DNA of 64,000 nucleotides from Edaphobacter sp. 4G125 (GCF_014274685.1 NZ_CP060393.1:2229501-2293500); one strand, 5' to 3'. Positions 52,507 to 61,227 are shown, counted from the stretch's first letter. Numbers and translations: made by a program. Notes: a model not told the origin generated them from the letters alone.

Positions 52507-52931
52507 TGAATCCCTCCGTCCAGCACTTGCTCCAGGTTACCGAAGAATTTTTGCCAGCCATACTTTGCACCACCGTAGGCCTGTTGCTGATCTGGGCGGA
52601 AGCCGGAATGCTCCATGCGAACGTGGGTGCCACCTTCCTCCGAAGTCAGAGTAAAAAGCACGACACTTTCCAAGCCCAAAGCGTTCCAGCTATAGGAGAG
52701 CCGTTTTAGTGGCTCGACCACGAGCACCTCGCAGTCAATAAGACCGTCCCACTGAAGCATCGGTTCGGAGCGAAACTGAAAGCGCCGTCCGACCATCGGT
52801 TCGAAATCATTCTTCAGCAGCCATTGTGCGAGGAGTGAACCTTCTGTGAGTGCACGCCATAGTTTTTCCAGCGGGTGGGAGAAGGTTCTTTCGATGACAA
52901 GGGTGCGAGTGTTCTCTGAGGTCTGGTTCAT
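52503..52931 (-). CDS. SRPBCC (AHSA1-type) protein
   Basis: 142 residues. An AHSA1/START-like fold: VIERTFSHPLEKLWRALTEGSLLAQWLLKNDFEPMVGRRFQFRS, then CEVLVVEPLKRLSYSWN and the C-terminal VLFTLTSEEGGTHVRMEHSGF. It probably binds a hydrophobic ligand in the cytoplasm. ArsR-SRPBCC gene pairs are common and the SRPBCC partner is thought to handle small lipophilic compounds. It starts 2 bases after the ArsR gene stop. Confidence 0.9.
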   Translation of the reverse strand: MNQTSENTRTLVIERTFSHPLEKLWRALTEGSLLAQWLLKNDFEPMVGRRFQFRSEPMLQWDGLIDCEVLVVEPLKRLSYSWNALGLESVVLFTLTSEEGGTHVRMEHSGFRPDQQQAYGGAKYGWQKFFGNLEQVLDGGIQ

Positions 52932-52933
52932 GG

Positions 52934-53254
52934 TTACATCCTTTCCAAAAGGGATTCAAGGCGATCGAAACGATCGCGCCAGAATGCGCCGTAATGATTG
53001 AGCCAATCGATCATAGGAGCCAGAGCTTCGGACTGGGCACGATAGTGGGTTTCGCGTCCTTCGCGACGATGCCGTACCAGCTTTGCCCGCTTCAGTATGG
53101 TGAGGTGCTTGGAGACGGCAGGCTGAGAGACGCCAGCGTATCGAGTCAAGGCATGGACGGTCTGCTCTCCTTGCCGGGTCAGCTCCTCGAAGAGGGCGCG
53201 ACGCGTGGGATCGGCGAGGGCGCGAAATACATGGTTGGGGTCGGCCGACTTCAT
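52934..53254 (-). CDS. ArsR-family transcriptional repressor
   Basis: 106 residues, winged-helix. MKSADPNHVFRALADPTRRALFEELTRQGEQTVHALTRYAGVSQPAVSKHLTILKRAKLVRHRREGRETHY contains the full HTH with recognition helix QPAVSKHLTIL. There are no cysteine metal-site motifs, so it is not a classical metal sensor. It belongs to the SdpR/YgaV-like group that goes with SRPBCC genes. A perfect palindrome begins 4 bases upstream of the start codon, so it is almost certainly autoregulated. Confidence 0.93.
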   Translation of the reverse strand: MKSADPNHVFRALADPTRRALFEELTRQGEQTVHALTRYAGVSQPAVSKHLTILKRAKLVRHRREGRETHYRAQSEALAPMIDWLNHYGAFWRDRFDRLESLLERM

Positions 53255-53258
53255 CGAA

Positions 53259-53288
53259 CTAAACCATAACTATTTGGTTATGGTTTAG
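53259..53288. promoter_or_regulatory. Palindromic ArsR operator
   Basis: Perfect 12-bp arms CTAAACCATAAC (53259-53270) and GTTATGGTTTAG (53277-53288) with a six-base spacer. It lies 4 bases upstream of the ArsR start codon, with no room for a Shine-Dalgarno in between. It contains inner TAAC/GTTA half-sites. The mRNA may be leaderless or nearly so. Confidence 0.8.
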
Positions 53289-53332
53289 TCAAGGAGAAAA
53301 CGTATGCCGTTTCGAGGGTATTCGGCAAGCCT

Positions 53333-54043
53333 TTAGGGCTTGGTAATTTTCAGGTTGCTGACGGTGGCGTCGGTGTTGTGGGCGAAGCGGATTCCGTAGA
53401 CGCCATCGGTAGACTTGAGCTTACCTGCGGTGACGAGATCGGATTTCTCGAAGGTCTTCACCGTGGTTCCGTTGATGATGCAGGAGACCTTATCACCCTT
53501 GACCTGCATGGCGATCTCCTGGGTGACTGGCTGTCCGACTGCGGCGGCTTTATGGACAGCATCGTTGGCTTCGCGGCGTCCATTGAGCTGGAAGGCCTCA
53601 GGGCCGAAGCCGCGGACGATGAAGTTACCGTTGCCGTAGGCTGCGCAGTAGATGTAGCTCTGGTCTGCCGTGCCCATGCCGTTGCCCGCAATGACTATTC
53701 CGTAGGGGTGCGGGTGGGTGTTGAGGTTCATGAATTTCGGCTCGGTGAAGGTGGCCGAGACGGTATAGTCGCCTTTGGCGACGTTCTTCGGGTTCCAGTA
53801 GGTGATGGCGGGGCCGGTGGTGACCTGGAGAACTTTGTGCTCTTCGGAGAGCTTGGCATCATTGACAGTTTGTCCGGCCTTTTCGGCGTCGGCATCGATC
53901 TTGCCCTGCCATCCTTTGACGGAGATGCCTCCACCAGCGACCTTACGATTCGTGTCCGGGGTTTCCTGCTGCGCAAAGAGAGCGCTGGTGGTCAGGGCAC
54001 AGGCGAGCGGAGCGATAAGAGCGTACCGGAGGGCAAAGCGCAT
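53333..54043 (-). CDS. Exported beta-sandwich protein (DUF1080/concanavalin-like)
   Basis: 236 residues with a signal peptide (about 1-24, ends LFAQ). The rest is all-beta: GWQGKIDADAEKAG, GDYTVSATFTEPKFMNLNTHPHPYGIVIAGNGM, NGNFIVRGFGPEAFQLNGRR, VSCIINGTTVKTFEKSDL, GVYGIRFAHNTDATVSNLKI. This is typical of laminin-G/concanavalin-like jelly rolls, as in DUF1080 proteins. It probably binds a glycan in the periplasm or outside. No catalytic residues are evident. Confidence 0.72.
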   Translation of the reverse strand: MRFALRYALIAPLACALTTSALFAQQETPDTNRKVAGGGISVKGWQGKIDADAEKAGQTVNDAKLSEEHKVLQVTTGPAITYWNPKNVAKGDYTVSATFTEPKFMNLNTHPHPYGIVIAGNGMGTADQSYIYCAAYGNGNFIVRGFGPEAFQLNGRREANDAVHKAAAVGQPVTQEIAMQVKGDKVSCIINGTTVKTFEKSDLVTAGKLKSTDGVYGIRFAHNTDATVSNLKITKP

Positions 54044-54135
54044 GAGTGAGATCCTTTCAGAGGGACGGCATTATTTCCCCCGTAGTATACGGCGGGGCAT
54101 CTCAGGCTGGATACTCTACTCGTTTGATCGAGCTC

Positions 54136-55575
54136 CTAAAAGTGATAAGTAATATCTCCGGCTACGACGAATTGCGTTTTCTTCGTTCCGAGGTCATAGG
54201 CGGCGCGATCGTAAGAGTGTTCCAGGCGGAGCTCTGGGCGGAAGAGGACCGTAGAGCCGATCCAATGGCCATAGCTGATCAGATGCTCAGTGTATTTTGT
54301 TGCATAGCCGGTGCGCTGTCCGCGGATGTCGTCCACGAATTCGTTGCGGATGGAGATGTAGTTATGTGAATCGATCTTATCTTCGAGGTAATTTACGACT
54401 GCATCGGCCGGAGCGAAGCAGGTCTGTTTTCCAGCGAAACAGAAAGCTCCATTCGCGCCTGTCTCTGTAGGCACAGGATTGGCAACATTTCCTGCGATGT
54501 TCGGAACGTCTCGTTCGTACATGTACCAAAACTCGGTATCGGTGTGCCATTTGGCATTGATCTTGTGATACCAGGTCAGATAGTAGGGCTGAACATTGTT
54601 ATAGGCATACTTCCCTTTATTGAAGGAGTTTGCACACGCATACAGCGCATCGCCTCCCTTACCCCAGGTATAGTTTGCGCAGAACGTTCCGGTAGGTGTC
54701 GCATCTTTTGTCCAGGGGGCTACGTCATTTCCCCCCGAGAAGCCTGCCTGGAGCAGCCAATGATCTGAGAGCTTGACACTGGCGACGAGTCCCGTTTGTG
54801 TATAGGGATCGATGGTGTAGAGCAGTGAGTGCGAATAAGTGTAGTTGTTCGGAGCGAGCTGGGCTTCGATGTCTGGCAAGGAGATGTATCGGCCTATGCG
54901 GACGTTCATCCCCTTTGCGACGTGTGGTACATAGAAGTCCACGTAGAACATGACAGGATCAAAGCCATACTCGTGATTGCGTGCCAGGAGCTGCTGCGAG
55001 AAGATTCCTTTGCTGGTGGTGTAGCGGTAGTCCTGACCATAAAGCGTGGCCAAACGAAAACCATAGTCAACGTGATCCGTTTGAACGGTGTTGGGGAGAC
55101 GTTCAATGTAGAGCACCTGTTGATCGGGCGTAACCCGGTTCGGGTTGTAATAGTAGGCGGCTGGAGAGTTAGCGCCATCGCCCTTGTTGGACGTGCTGAT
55201 GTTGAATCCTCCATTGAACCAGCCGTAGATCTTTGTGCGGCTCCGATTTTCGTTGATGGCTTGCATGAGGATGTAGGACTGGGTATCTGGAGCGCCGATG
55301 ACGGGCGTGCCTCCTACTGAATAGTCCGTGCTCGGAAAGGGAGGCGAATCGAGTGGCGCGGAGAATCCGCGGCGTTCTGGTGATGCTGAGGTAGAGGTTG
55401 GCGATGGGAACCAATCGTCGCGATAGGCTGCGATCAATCGACTGAAAAATGGTTTGGAAGATGATGCGCTTTGCACGACTCCTGAAGAAGAGGGTGAAGT
55501 CGAATCGGTCAAGTCTTGTGCAGAGAGATTGGTAACAAAGAAAAATGCAAATACAGCAAACAGAAGGCGGACCAT
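54136..55575 (-). CDS. OmpL-like beta-barrel porin (BBP2 type)
   Basis: 479 residues with a signal peptide (ends NLSAQ, about residue 19). A long Ser/Pro-rich leader (20-75) is followed by a beta-barrel: KIYGWFNGGFNISTS, YGFRLATLYGQDYRYTT, VDFYVPHVAKGMNVRIGRYIS, DHWLLQAGFSGGNDVAPWT, WHTDTEFWYMYERDV, LRLEHSYDRAAYD, with the last strand ending in TYHF (terminal Phe). It matches the Putative beta-barrel porin-2 (OmpL-like) family. It is a general or specific outer-membrane pore of unknown substrate. Confidence 0.85.
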   Translation of the reverse strand: MVRLLFAVFAFFFVTNLSAQDLTDSTSPSSSGVVQSASSSKPFFSRLIAAYRDDWFPSPTSTSASPERRGFSAPLDSPPFPSTDYSVGGTPVIGAPDTQSYILMQAINENRSRTKIYGWFNGGFNISTSNKGDGANSPAAYYYNPNRVTPDQQVLYIERLPNTVQTDHVDYGFRLATLYGQDYRYTTSKGIFSQQLLARNHEYGFDPVMFYVDFYVPHVAKGMNVRIGRYISLPDIEAQLAPNNYTYSHSLLYTIDPYTQTGLVASVKLSDHWLLQAGFSGGNDVAPWTKDATPTGTFCANYTWGKGGDALYACANSFNKGKYAYNNVQPYYLTWYHKINAKWHTDTEFWYMYERDVPNIAGNVANPVPTETGANGAFCFAGKQTCFAPADAVVNYLEDKIDSHNYISIRNEFVDDIRGQRTGYATKYTEHLISYGHWIGSTVLFRPELRLEHSYDRAAYDLGTKKTQFVVAGDITYHF

Positions 55576-55643
55576 CCATTTCCTCGCTTCAATCGGGGCG
55601 TTATGCCAAGTTGAAGTGCTAAGGGTGTAAAAAGTCCGTTAAC

Positions 55644-55683
55644 TAAAAGAAGACAGTCCGTTAAAACGGACTGTCTTCTTTTA
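55644..55683. terminator. Strong bidirectional terminator after hpnJ
   Basis: Perfect 19-bp inverted repeat with arms TAAAAGAAGACAGTCCGTT (55644-55662) and its complement (55665-55683), two-base loop. A/T tracts lie on both outer sides. It lies 17 bases after the hpnJ stop on the minus strand and just upstream of the porin gene. Confidence 0.9.
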
Positions 55684-55699
55684 GGTGTTGAGAAAAGTT

Positions 55700-57178
55700 T
55701 TATGCGTTCAGGCTGACGGATTCCTGTGCCTTAAGTGCATTTTCAGCGGCCTTGGCGCGAGCAGCCTTATTACGCTGCGAGCGCAGCTTCATGAACGAGA
55801 CGGCCTCGACGTAGAGACGGGGAACGTCGCGGTTGACGATGGCCTTCCAGATGACGCGGGCTGCGGCCTTGGGTCGGAAGTAGTACTCGTCGTAGAACTT
55901 GTGCACCATCTCCATGACGTACTCGGTAGGGAGGCCGGGGTATTCGATGTGCGCCATCTGATGACCGCCACCGTCTTCCATCTTTTCGTTGGTGATGAAG
56001 CCGCCCTTCTTGGCGAAGTCGTAGAACTCGGTGCCAGGATAGGCGTGTGCGACGGAGACCTGGATGGTTTCGCAGTCGAGCGTCTTGGCAAAGTTGATGG
56101 TGTTCCGGATGGACTCTTTGGTTTCGCCGGGCAGGCCAAGGATGAAGTCAGCGTGAATGACGAGGCCGAGATCGTGGCAATCCTTGACGAAGTCACGCGC
56201 TCGCTCGACAGTGGCGCCCTTCTTGATGTTCTTGAGGATCTGCGGGTCGCCGGACTCGAAGCCGACGATCAGCAGGCGGCAACCGGCGTCCTTCATGGCT
56301 TTGAGGGTGTCGCGATCGGTGGTGACGCGTGAGGTGCAGGACCAAGTGATGCCGAGCGGCTTCAGTTTGGAGCAGAGCTCGATGGTACGGGCTTTCTGGA
56401 TGTTGAAGGTGTCGTCGTCGAAGAAGAACTCCTTCACTTCGGGGAAGTTCTCCTTGGCCCACTTCATCTCGGCAGCGACGTCATCGCTAGAGCGCTTGCG
56501 CCAGGCGTGACCGGAGAGCGTCTGCGGCCAGAGGCAGAATGTGCACTGCGCAGGGCAGCCGCGCGTCGAGTAGAGGGCAATGTAGGGATGAAGCAGGAAC
56601 GGCACGTTGTACTTGGTGACGTCCATGTCGCGCTTGTAGATCTTGGTCGCCCAAGGCATTGCATCGAGGTCCTCGACTTGAGGACGATCGGGGTTATGTT
56701 GGATGCTACCGCTGGCATCGCGGTAGCTGATGCCGAGGATTTCATTGAGCGGCTTGCCGTTAGCAAACTCTACGACGGAAAAATCGAATTCGCGACGGCA
56801 GACAAAATCGATGACGTTGCATTCATTCAGAGCGCGGTCGGGGTCGGTAGTGACGGGAGGTCCGACGAAGGCGATTTTGATCGACGGATTGACCTTCTTG
56901 ATGGCCTGAGCAAGACCATGATCGCCAGCCCAGCCTACGGTCGAGGTGAAGAGCACCAAAAAATCGTAGCCCTTTGCGATTTCGATGGTTTCTTCCGCAG
57001 AGATGTGGTGCGGAGGAGCGTCGAGCAGGCGAGAGCCCTCCAACATGCCGGCAGGGTAGGCGAGCCAGACGGGGTACCAGTAGGACTCGATCTCGCGGGT
57101 TGCGGGCCAGCGGGAGCTGGCGCCGCCATCAAAGTTTTCAAAGGAGGGCGGGTTCAGGAACAGTGTCTTGAGCGGCAT
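55700..57178 (-). CDS. hpnJ: Hopanoid-modifying radical SAM protein HpnJ
   Basis: 492 residues. An N-terminal B12-binding-like domain (about 1-150) is followed by a radical SAM core with the CxxxCxxC iron-sulfur motif RGCPAQCTFC (Cys208, Cys212, Cys215). Characteristic HpnJ segments: DGGASSRWPATREIESYWYP, FCLWPQTLSGHAWRKRS, KEFFFDDDTF, FILGLPGETKES. HpnJ acts on extended hopanoids and is needed for the cyclitol ether head group in characterised strains. The other extended-hopanoid genes (hpnG, hpnH, hpnI, hpnK) are not seen in this window. The gene ends at a strong terminator and starts 62 bases after a BamE-like gene. Confidence 0.93.
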   Translation of the reverse strand: MPLKTLFLNPPSFENFDGGASSRWPATREIESYWYPVWLAYPAGMLEGSRLLDAPPHHISAEETIEIAKGYDFLVLFTSTVGWAGDHGLAQAIKKVNPSIKIAFVGPPVTTDPDRALNECNVIDFVCRREFDFSVVEFANGKPLNEILGISYRDASGSIQHNPDRPQVEDLDAMPWATKIYKRDMDVTKYNVPFLLHPYIALYSTRGCPAQCTFCLWPQTLSGHAWRKRSSDDVAAEMKWAKENFPEVKEFFFDDDTFNIQKARTIELCSKLKPLGITWSCTSRVTTDRDTLKAMKDAGCRLLIVGFESGDPQILKNIKKGATVERARDFVKDCHDLGLVIHADFILGLPGETKESIRNTINFAKTLDCETIQVSVAHAYPGTEFYDFAKKGGFITNEKMEDGGGHQMAHIEYPGLPTEYVMEMVHKFYDEYYFRPKAAARVIWKAIVNRDVPRLYVEAVSFMKLRSQRNKAARAKAAENALKAQESVSLNA

Positions 57179-57239
57179 GATTTATCTTCAATTTTACCAT
57201 TCGGTAACCGCATTCCGGGAGAGGATTTCGGAGTTCTCT

Positions 57240-57560
57240 CTATGGTTCCAGCTCACTGGATGTAGCGGTAACTTGATTGTTTTCATCAAAAAAGACAAGC
57301 CAGTACTTCTCTCGCAAGGGATAAAAGATGGATCGATAGAGGAAGACATGGGTGCAGTCCGGAGTGAGCGAAGTGTCATAAGCCTGGCAAGGATGTAGAA
57401 CTTGCCGTGGCTCACCCATCACATGTCGCACATCGGCTTCGCTGGATTTTGCACGGATTGCAGGGAAGTCCGCATCAAGACGAGAATCGCGAATGTACCC
57501 GACGGCTGTTCCTGCGAGGAACAGCGCGAGAAGAATCACGAGGATCGCCTTCCAGTTCAT
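57240..57560 (-). CDS. Small BamE/SmpA-like envelope protein
   Basis: 106 residues. One N-terminal hydrophobic helix (about 6-23) and then a compact alpha/beta domain: SSEADVRHVMGEPRQVLHPCQAYDTSLTPDCTHVFLYRS, YWLVFFDENNQVTATSSEL. The MGEP turn and the late YWLVFFDENNQV resemble the BamE/SmpA fold. A lipoprotein cysteine is not present, so it is probably anchored by the helix. It overlaps the TolC-type gene by 4 bases, forming the end of that operon. Confidence 0.7.
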   Translation of the reverse strand: MNWKAILVILLALFLAGTAVGYIRDSRLDADFPAIRAKSSEADVRHVMGEPRQVLHPCQAYDTSLTPDCTHVFLYRSIFYPLREKYWLVFFDENNQVTATSSELEP

Positions 57561-58921
57561 TCTGGTTTTAGTGCAGCCGGTGAAAGAGATTGCGACGAAG
57601 ACTTCAACCAGTTCTCCAACTGTCCGTTCGATCGCATCAGGTTGATCTGCATCTGGCGAAGCTGGAGGTCAGAGTCCAGAAAGTCGAGATAGCGTGCGCG
57701 CTCCTGAATGAGCGCATTTTGCTCTTCTTTTGGTGTCACCGGCTGGCCGCCGGGATTGCCTTGTCGAAGTTGAACACGCACAACGTCGATCTGGTTCAGC
57801 GCGAGTTCCCGTTCGAGTGAGGCAATCTCGGTACGAGCCTGCAACTCACGAATGGCATTGTTCGTTTTATGACGCCCTTCAAGGAACTGATCGCGCGCCT
57901 GATCGGCCTCGCGAAGGCTGCGCCGAGCTTCGGCAAGGGACTCCCGTGCCTTGGCGCGTTTCGTGAAGTCGAGGAAGGGAAGATTGACCTGAAGTCCCAC
58001 CTGAAGGTTGTTGTAATTACTAAAACTGCCGGGCCGGTAATAGTCCTGATAGTTGTTGAAGGCGGCAAGGCGGCTGTATTGAATGCCAAGTCCAATCTGA
58101 GGCCGGTACATCTTTCGTGAGTCACCGAAGGCGGACTGGAATTTGGATTCTGCTGTCGAGTAGGCCCCCTGTACAGATTCTGGGAGGACGGTATTCTTCA
58201 CGGGATCGAGCTGCTGGAAGGCGGGGATACTTGCATGGTCAGTGGCCAGTCCATCTGCTGGAAGTCCGGTCAGATGAGCGAGGTGTTCGCGCTGGCTGCT
58301 GGCGTCATCTTCCAGTTGAATCTGGCGGAGTCGGAGATTTGCCGCGGTCAGCTTTGCTCGAGTGAGTTCGATCTGCGTATCCTGTCCGGCATCGAGGCGC
58401 TGCTGAACAATCTTTGTCAATCCGCCAGCGTATCCTGATTCTTCCTGAGCGGCTTGAATGCGCTCAAGGTCGGCATCGAGAGAGAGGTACGTCGTTGCCG
58501 CGTCTTCCATAATCTGCTGCCGAACATCTCTGAGATTGTGATTCGCTGCTTCCAGGCCGGCCCGGGCAGAGCGGGTATAGTTGCGTTGAGATTGGTCGAA
58601 GAGAAGCGATTGCGCAGTGATATTAAAGAGAGACGGAGCTCCGAACGGGAAGCCGTATGTGTAACCCAGGCCGGAACCGATGCTGAGGGCCGGAATATAA
58701 ACGTCTCGGGTCTGATCGAGCGCTGCCCGTGCTTTGTCGACTTCTGCCTGAGCCGCCAAGACCTTAGGGCTATTCTTCAGCGCAAGATCGATTGCTGTAG
58801 TAAACGAGATCTGAGCAGCAGCAGGAACAGCTGTCGCGGATACGCATACGGCGACGGTAAGAAGTGAATGAAAAAGTGTCATGCGCCGTGAAAGACTCCT
58901 GCCCAGTCGGTCGTAGACCAT
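57557..58921 (-). CDS. TolC-family outer-membrane channel protein
   Basis: About 454 residues from the ATG at 58921. A longer frame (to 59032) starts without a signal-like segment, and an ATG at 58882 (MTLFHSLLTVAVCVSATAVPAAAQ) is an alternative that begins the signal peptide directly. Two TolC repeats: SFTTAIDLALKNSPKVLAAQAEVDKARAALDQ and the later AKARESLAEARRSLREADQARDQFLEGRHKTNN. These long helical hairpins form the channel. It lies in an operon with a HlyD adaptor and TPR protein. The pump is missing from the window. Confidence 0.92.
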   Translation of the reverse strand: MVYDRLGRSLSRRMTLFHSLLTVAVCVSATAVPAAAQISFTTAIDLALKNSPKVLAAQAEVDKARAALDQTRDVYIPALSIGSGLGYTYGFPFGAPSLFNITAQSLLFDQSQRNYTRSARAGLEAANHNLRDVRQQIMEDAATTYLSLDADLERIQAAQEESGYAGGLTKIVQQRLDAGQDTQIELTRAKLTAANLRLRQIQLEDDASSQREHLAHLTGLPADGLATDHASIPAFQQLDPVKNTVLPESVQGAYSTAESKFQSAFGDSRKMYRPQIGLGIQYSRLAAFNNYQDYYRPGSFSNYNNLQVGLQVNLPFLDFTKRAKARESLAEARRSLREADQARDQFLEGRHKTNNAIRELQARTEIASLERELALNQIDVVRVQLRQGNPGGQPVTPKEEQNALIQERARYLDFLDSDLQLRQMQINLMRSNGQLENWLKSSSQSLSPAALKPE

Positions 58922-58937
58922 GGTATCGTGTTTGCCT

Positions 58938-59909
58938 TTATGCACCCTGAACCGCCTTTCGGGCTGGGCCAAAGTTGGAGGCCAATGCGACTGCGGCAGC
59001 GTATTCGCGTCGAGCTCCGGCAGTATCGCCATGCTGTTTCAGAAGATCTCCCAGCTGCAGATGCACTTTAAAGGCGGGGGCAGCATCTGTCTTGGATGGA
59101 GAAGCCAGATATTCGCGCAAGAGTTTTTCTGTGAACTCAGGACGGCGATGAAGGTCTGTCAAAATACTGGCGGCATCCACTAAAGCAGCATCTCGCGCAG
59201 AATTTGCCTGCACGCTGGATTCTAAAGCTGCGACGGCTTTCTCGGGCTGGGATTGCTCCCGATAAAACAGGCCCAAGTCGACCCATGCCTCCGGAGTCTT
59301 GCCTATCGCGATTGCAAATTTATACTCTGCTTCTGCCGTGGATAGATCATTTTTCTTTTTAGCGATCATGGCCAGAAGGCGATGCGCCTTCTGCGGTGAC
59401 CGAGGCATGATCTTTGGGACCAGAGCCTGCGCTTTATCTACGCCTCCGCCGACAATTCCGGGAGCAGAGACGTAAAACTGTCCCAGATCACTCATGGCCT
59501 GTACATTCGCGGGATTCAACTGTACGGCCTGCTCAAAGGCAACGTGGACCTTTTTGGCCACAGCAAAAGCAGTGAGCATATTGGCCTGAGATGCCTTCAA
59601 TCCGTAGGCGCGACCTAGCCACATCTGATGGTCGCTATTGGAAGGATCGTCTGAGGTTGCCTGTTCGCACTGACGGACTGCGGAATCGGCCATGTCCTGG
59701 GAATAATAGACCCGGCAAAGTAGCTGGTGAGCGCGTGCATCGTGCGGCTGAGCGGAGAGAATCTGGTTCAGCATGGCGGCGGCTTCGTCGACGCGACCCT
59801 GCTTCAAGAGAGACTCGGCCTGAAGGTCATCGGCGAAAGAGCGAGCTCCGCAGAGAAGAAGCGCAACCCACAGAAATACAAGCCGAAAAGAAGGGGAGAA
59901 TAAAGCCAT
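58938..59909 (-). CDS. TPR-repeat periplasmic protein
   Basis: 323 residues with a signal peptide (ends ARSFAD, about residue 27). Several TPR units follow: AESLLKQGRVDEAAAMLNQILSAQPHDARAHQLL, ADSAVRQCEQATSDDPSNSDHQMWLGRAYG, VAFEQAVQLNPANVQAMSDLGQFYVSA, DLSTAEAEYKFAIAIGKTPEAWVDLGLFYREQSQPEKAVAALE, KVHLQLGDLLKQHGDTAGARREYAAAV. It is a scaffold for protein-protein contacts, likely in the periplasm. It is located between the adaptor (2-base gap) and the TolC gene (16-base gap). Confidence 0.88.
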   Translation of the reverse strand: MALFSPSFRLVFLWVALLLCGARSFADDLQAESLLKQGRVDEAAAMLNQILSAQPHDARAHQLLCRVYYSQDMADSAVRQCEQATSDDPSNSDHQMWLGRAYGLKASQANMLTAFAVAKKVHVAFEQAVQLNPANVQAMSDLGQFYVSAPGIVGGGVDKAQALVPKIMPRSPQKAHRLLAMIAKKKNDLSTAEAEYKFAIAIGKTPEAWVDLGLFYREQSQPEKAVAALESSVQANSARDAALVDAASILTDLHRRPEFTEKLLREYLASPSKTDAAPAFKVHLQLGDLLKQHGDTAGARREYAAAVALASNFGPARKAVQGA

Positions 59910-59911
59910 AG

Positions 59912-61156
59912 TTATTCGACGATCTTTACGGCGAGGCCGTTCGAAAGATCGCGGTTACTGCTGGTAGCGTTCAATGCCACTGTATCCTTCTCCGTCAGAC
60001 CGCTCAGGATCTCTACCCGGGTCAGATTCAGTACACCAACCTGGACCGGAGTTCGCACCAGTTTTCCTTGTACGATGCGGTAAACATAGTCACTGACGCC
60101 CTCCGTATGAAGAGCTTCCCGGGGGACGCTAAGCACATTGAAGCGCTGCGAAACCGTGACCGTGACAGTCACATTGGTATTTGGAAGCAGGTCTTCGCGG
60201 GCATCATCCACCGTAATGATGCACTCGCCGACGTTGCGGGTTCCATAAGCGATTACCGTGGAAGGGGCGCGGCTGATATGTCCATGCCATGCCTGATCGG
60301 GTTTTGCATCCCACACGATTTTGACTGCCTGACCGACAGCCAATTTGCCAATCTCGGGCTCATCAAAATACGCACGGACCTGAAGGCGGTTTAGATCTGC
60401 AACATCCATGAGCGTTTCGCCGCCATCGACGTAATCGTAGGTCGTTACGGGAATGGAGTAGACGGTACCAGCGAGAGGAGAGCGGATATTTGCATTGTTA
60501 TAGCTGCTCCGAGCTGCGGCTACGGTTGCCTGTGCATCCGCCAATTGCGCTTGTACTTTGCTACGGTCACTTGCTCCATAGCGCTGGGTTTCTCGTTGCT
60601 GAACGGAGTTCAATGTTATTTGAGCGGCTTGCACCCGTTGTTCAGCAGAAGCTACTTCACTGGCCGAGGCAGCGCCTCTTTGTTGAAGCTGACGAAGCGC
60701 AGCCAGGTCTTTGTCTGCCTGCTGCTTTTGGTGCTCCGCGCGGCTGAGGTCCGCAGCCAAAGCGAGTCGCTCTTCCTGGGTTCCACCCTGAGCGAGATCG
60801 TGCGCTGTCGACTGAGCGCTGGCTAAACTGGATTTTGCCGTCGCGAGTTTGGAGACTACGTCAGCATCTTCCATGCGAAGCAGGAGTTCGCCCTTTTTGA
60901 CCTTCTGTCCCACCTTGACGTAGATCTTGCTTACAACCCCTGGTGCCTGGGCGTGTGCCTGAAACTCCTCGATCGGTTCGACGCGCCCGTTGGTTGAGAT
61001 GGCTTTGAGCAGGTTTTGATGGGTGACCGCTGCAGCGCGTACCTCAACAATGTCGCGGGTGAGCATGCGGATGCCTAAAAAGGCCAGTAAAACGACTGCC
61101 AGAATGATCCCTGTCAGCGCATAAGGGTTAAGTCGTCTTGTCTCGGTCGTAGGCAT
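59912..61156 (-). CDS. HlyD/RND-type periplasmic adaptor protein
   Basis: 414 residues. One membrane anchor (about 12-31), first lipoyl half (EEFQAHAQAPGVVSKIYVKVGQKVKKGELLLRMEDADVV), a long helical hairpin (about 95-205) rich in Ala/Gln, second lipoyl half (NANIRSPLAGTVYSIPVTTYDYVDGGETLMDV), then barrel domains and a C-terminal extension. It is the first gene of the operon with the TPR and TolC-like genes. It should pair with an inner-membrane ABC or RND pump, none of which lies here. Confidence 0.93.
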   Translation of the reverse strand: MPTTETRRLNPYALTGIILAVVLLAFLGIRMLTRDIVEVRAAAVTHQNLLKAISTNGRVEPIEEFQAHAQAPGVVSKIYVKVGQKVKKGELLLRMEDADVVSKLATAKSSLASAQSTAHDLAQGGTQEERLALAADLSRAEHQKQQADKDLAALRQLQQRGAASASEVASAEQRVQAAQITLNSVQQRETQRYGASDRSKVQAQLADAQATVAAARSSYNNANIRSPLAGTVYSIPVTTYDYVDGGETLMDVADLNRLQVRAYFDEPEIGKLAVGQAVKIVWDAKPDQAWHGHISRAPSTVIAYGTRNVGECIITVDDAREDLLPNTNVTVTVTVSQRFNVLSVPREALHTEGVSDYVYRIVQGKLVRTPVQVGVLNLTRVEILSGLTEKDTVALNATSSNRDLSNGLAVKIVE

Positions 61157-61227
61157 CCAAAGGGCCAGTATATAAGACGATCGAAGTCCCTAAGACGATG
61201 CAAACGAATTACTTCTGTGAAAATGCA

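Noticed and set aside
53378..54049. Plus-strand 223-codon frame opposite the beta-sandwich protein
   Set aside because: Frame shadow; the minus-strand gene has a signal peptide and a normal beta-rich pattern.
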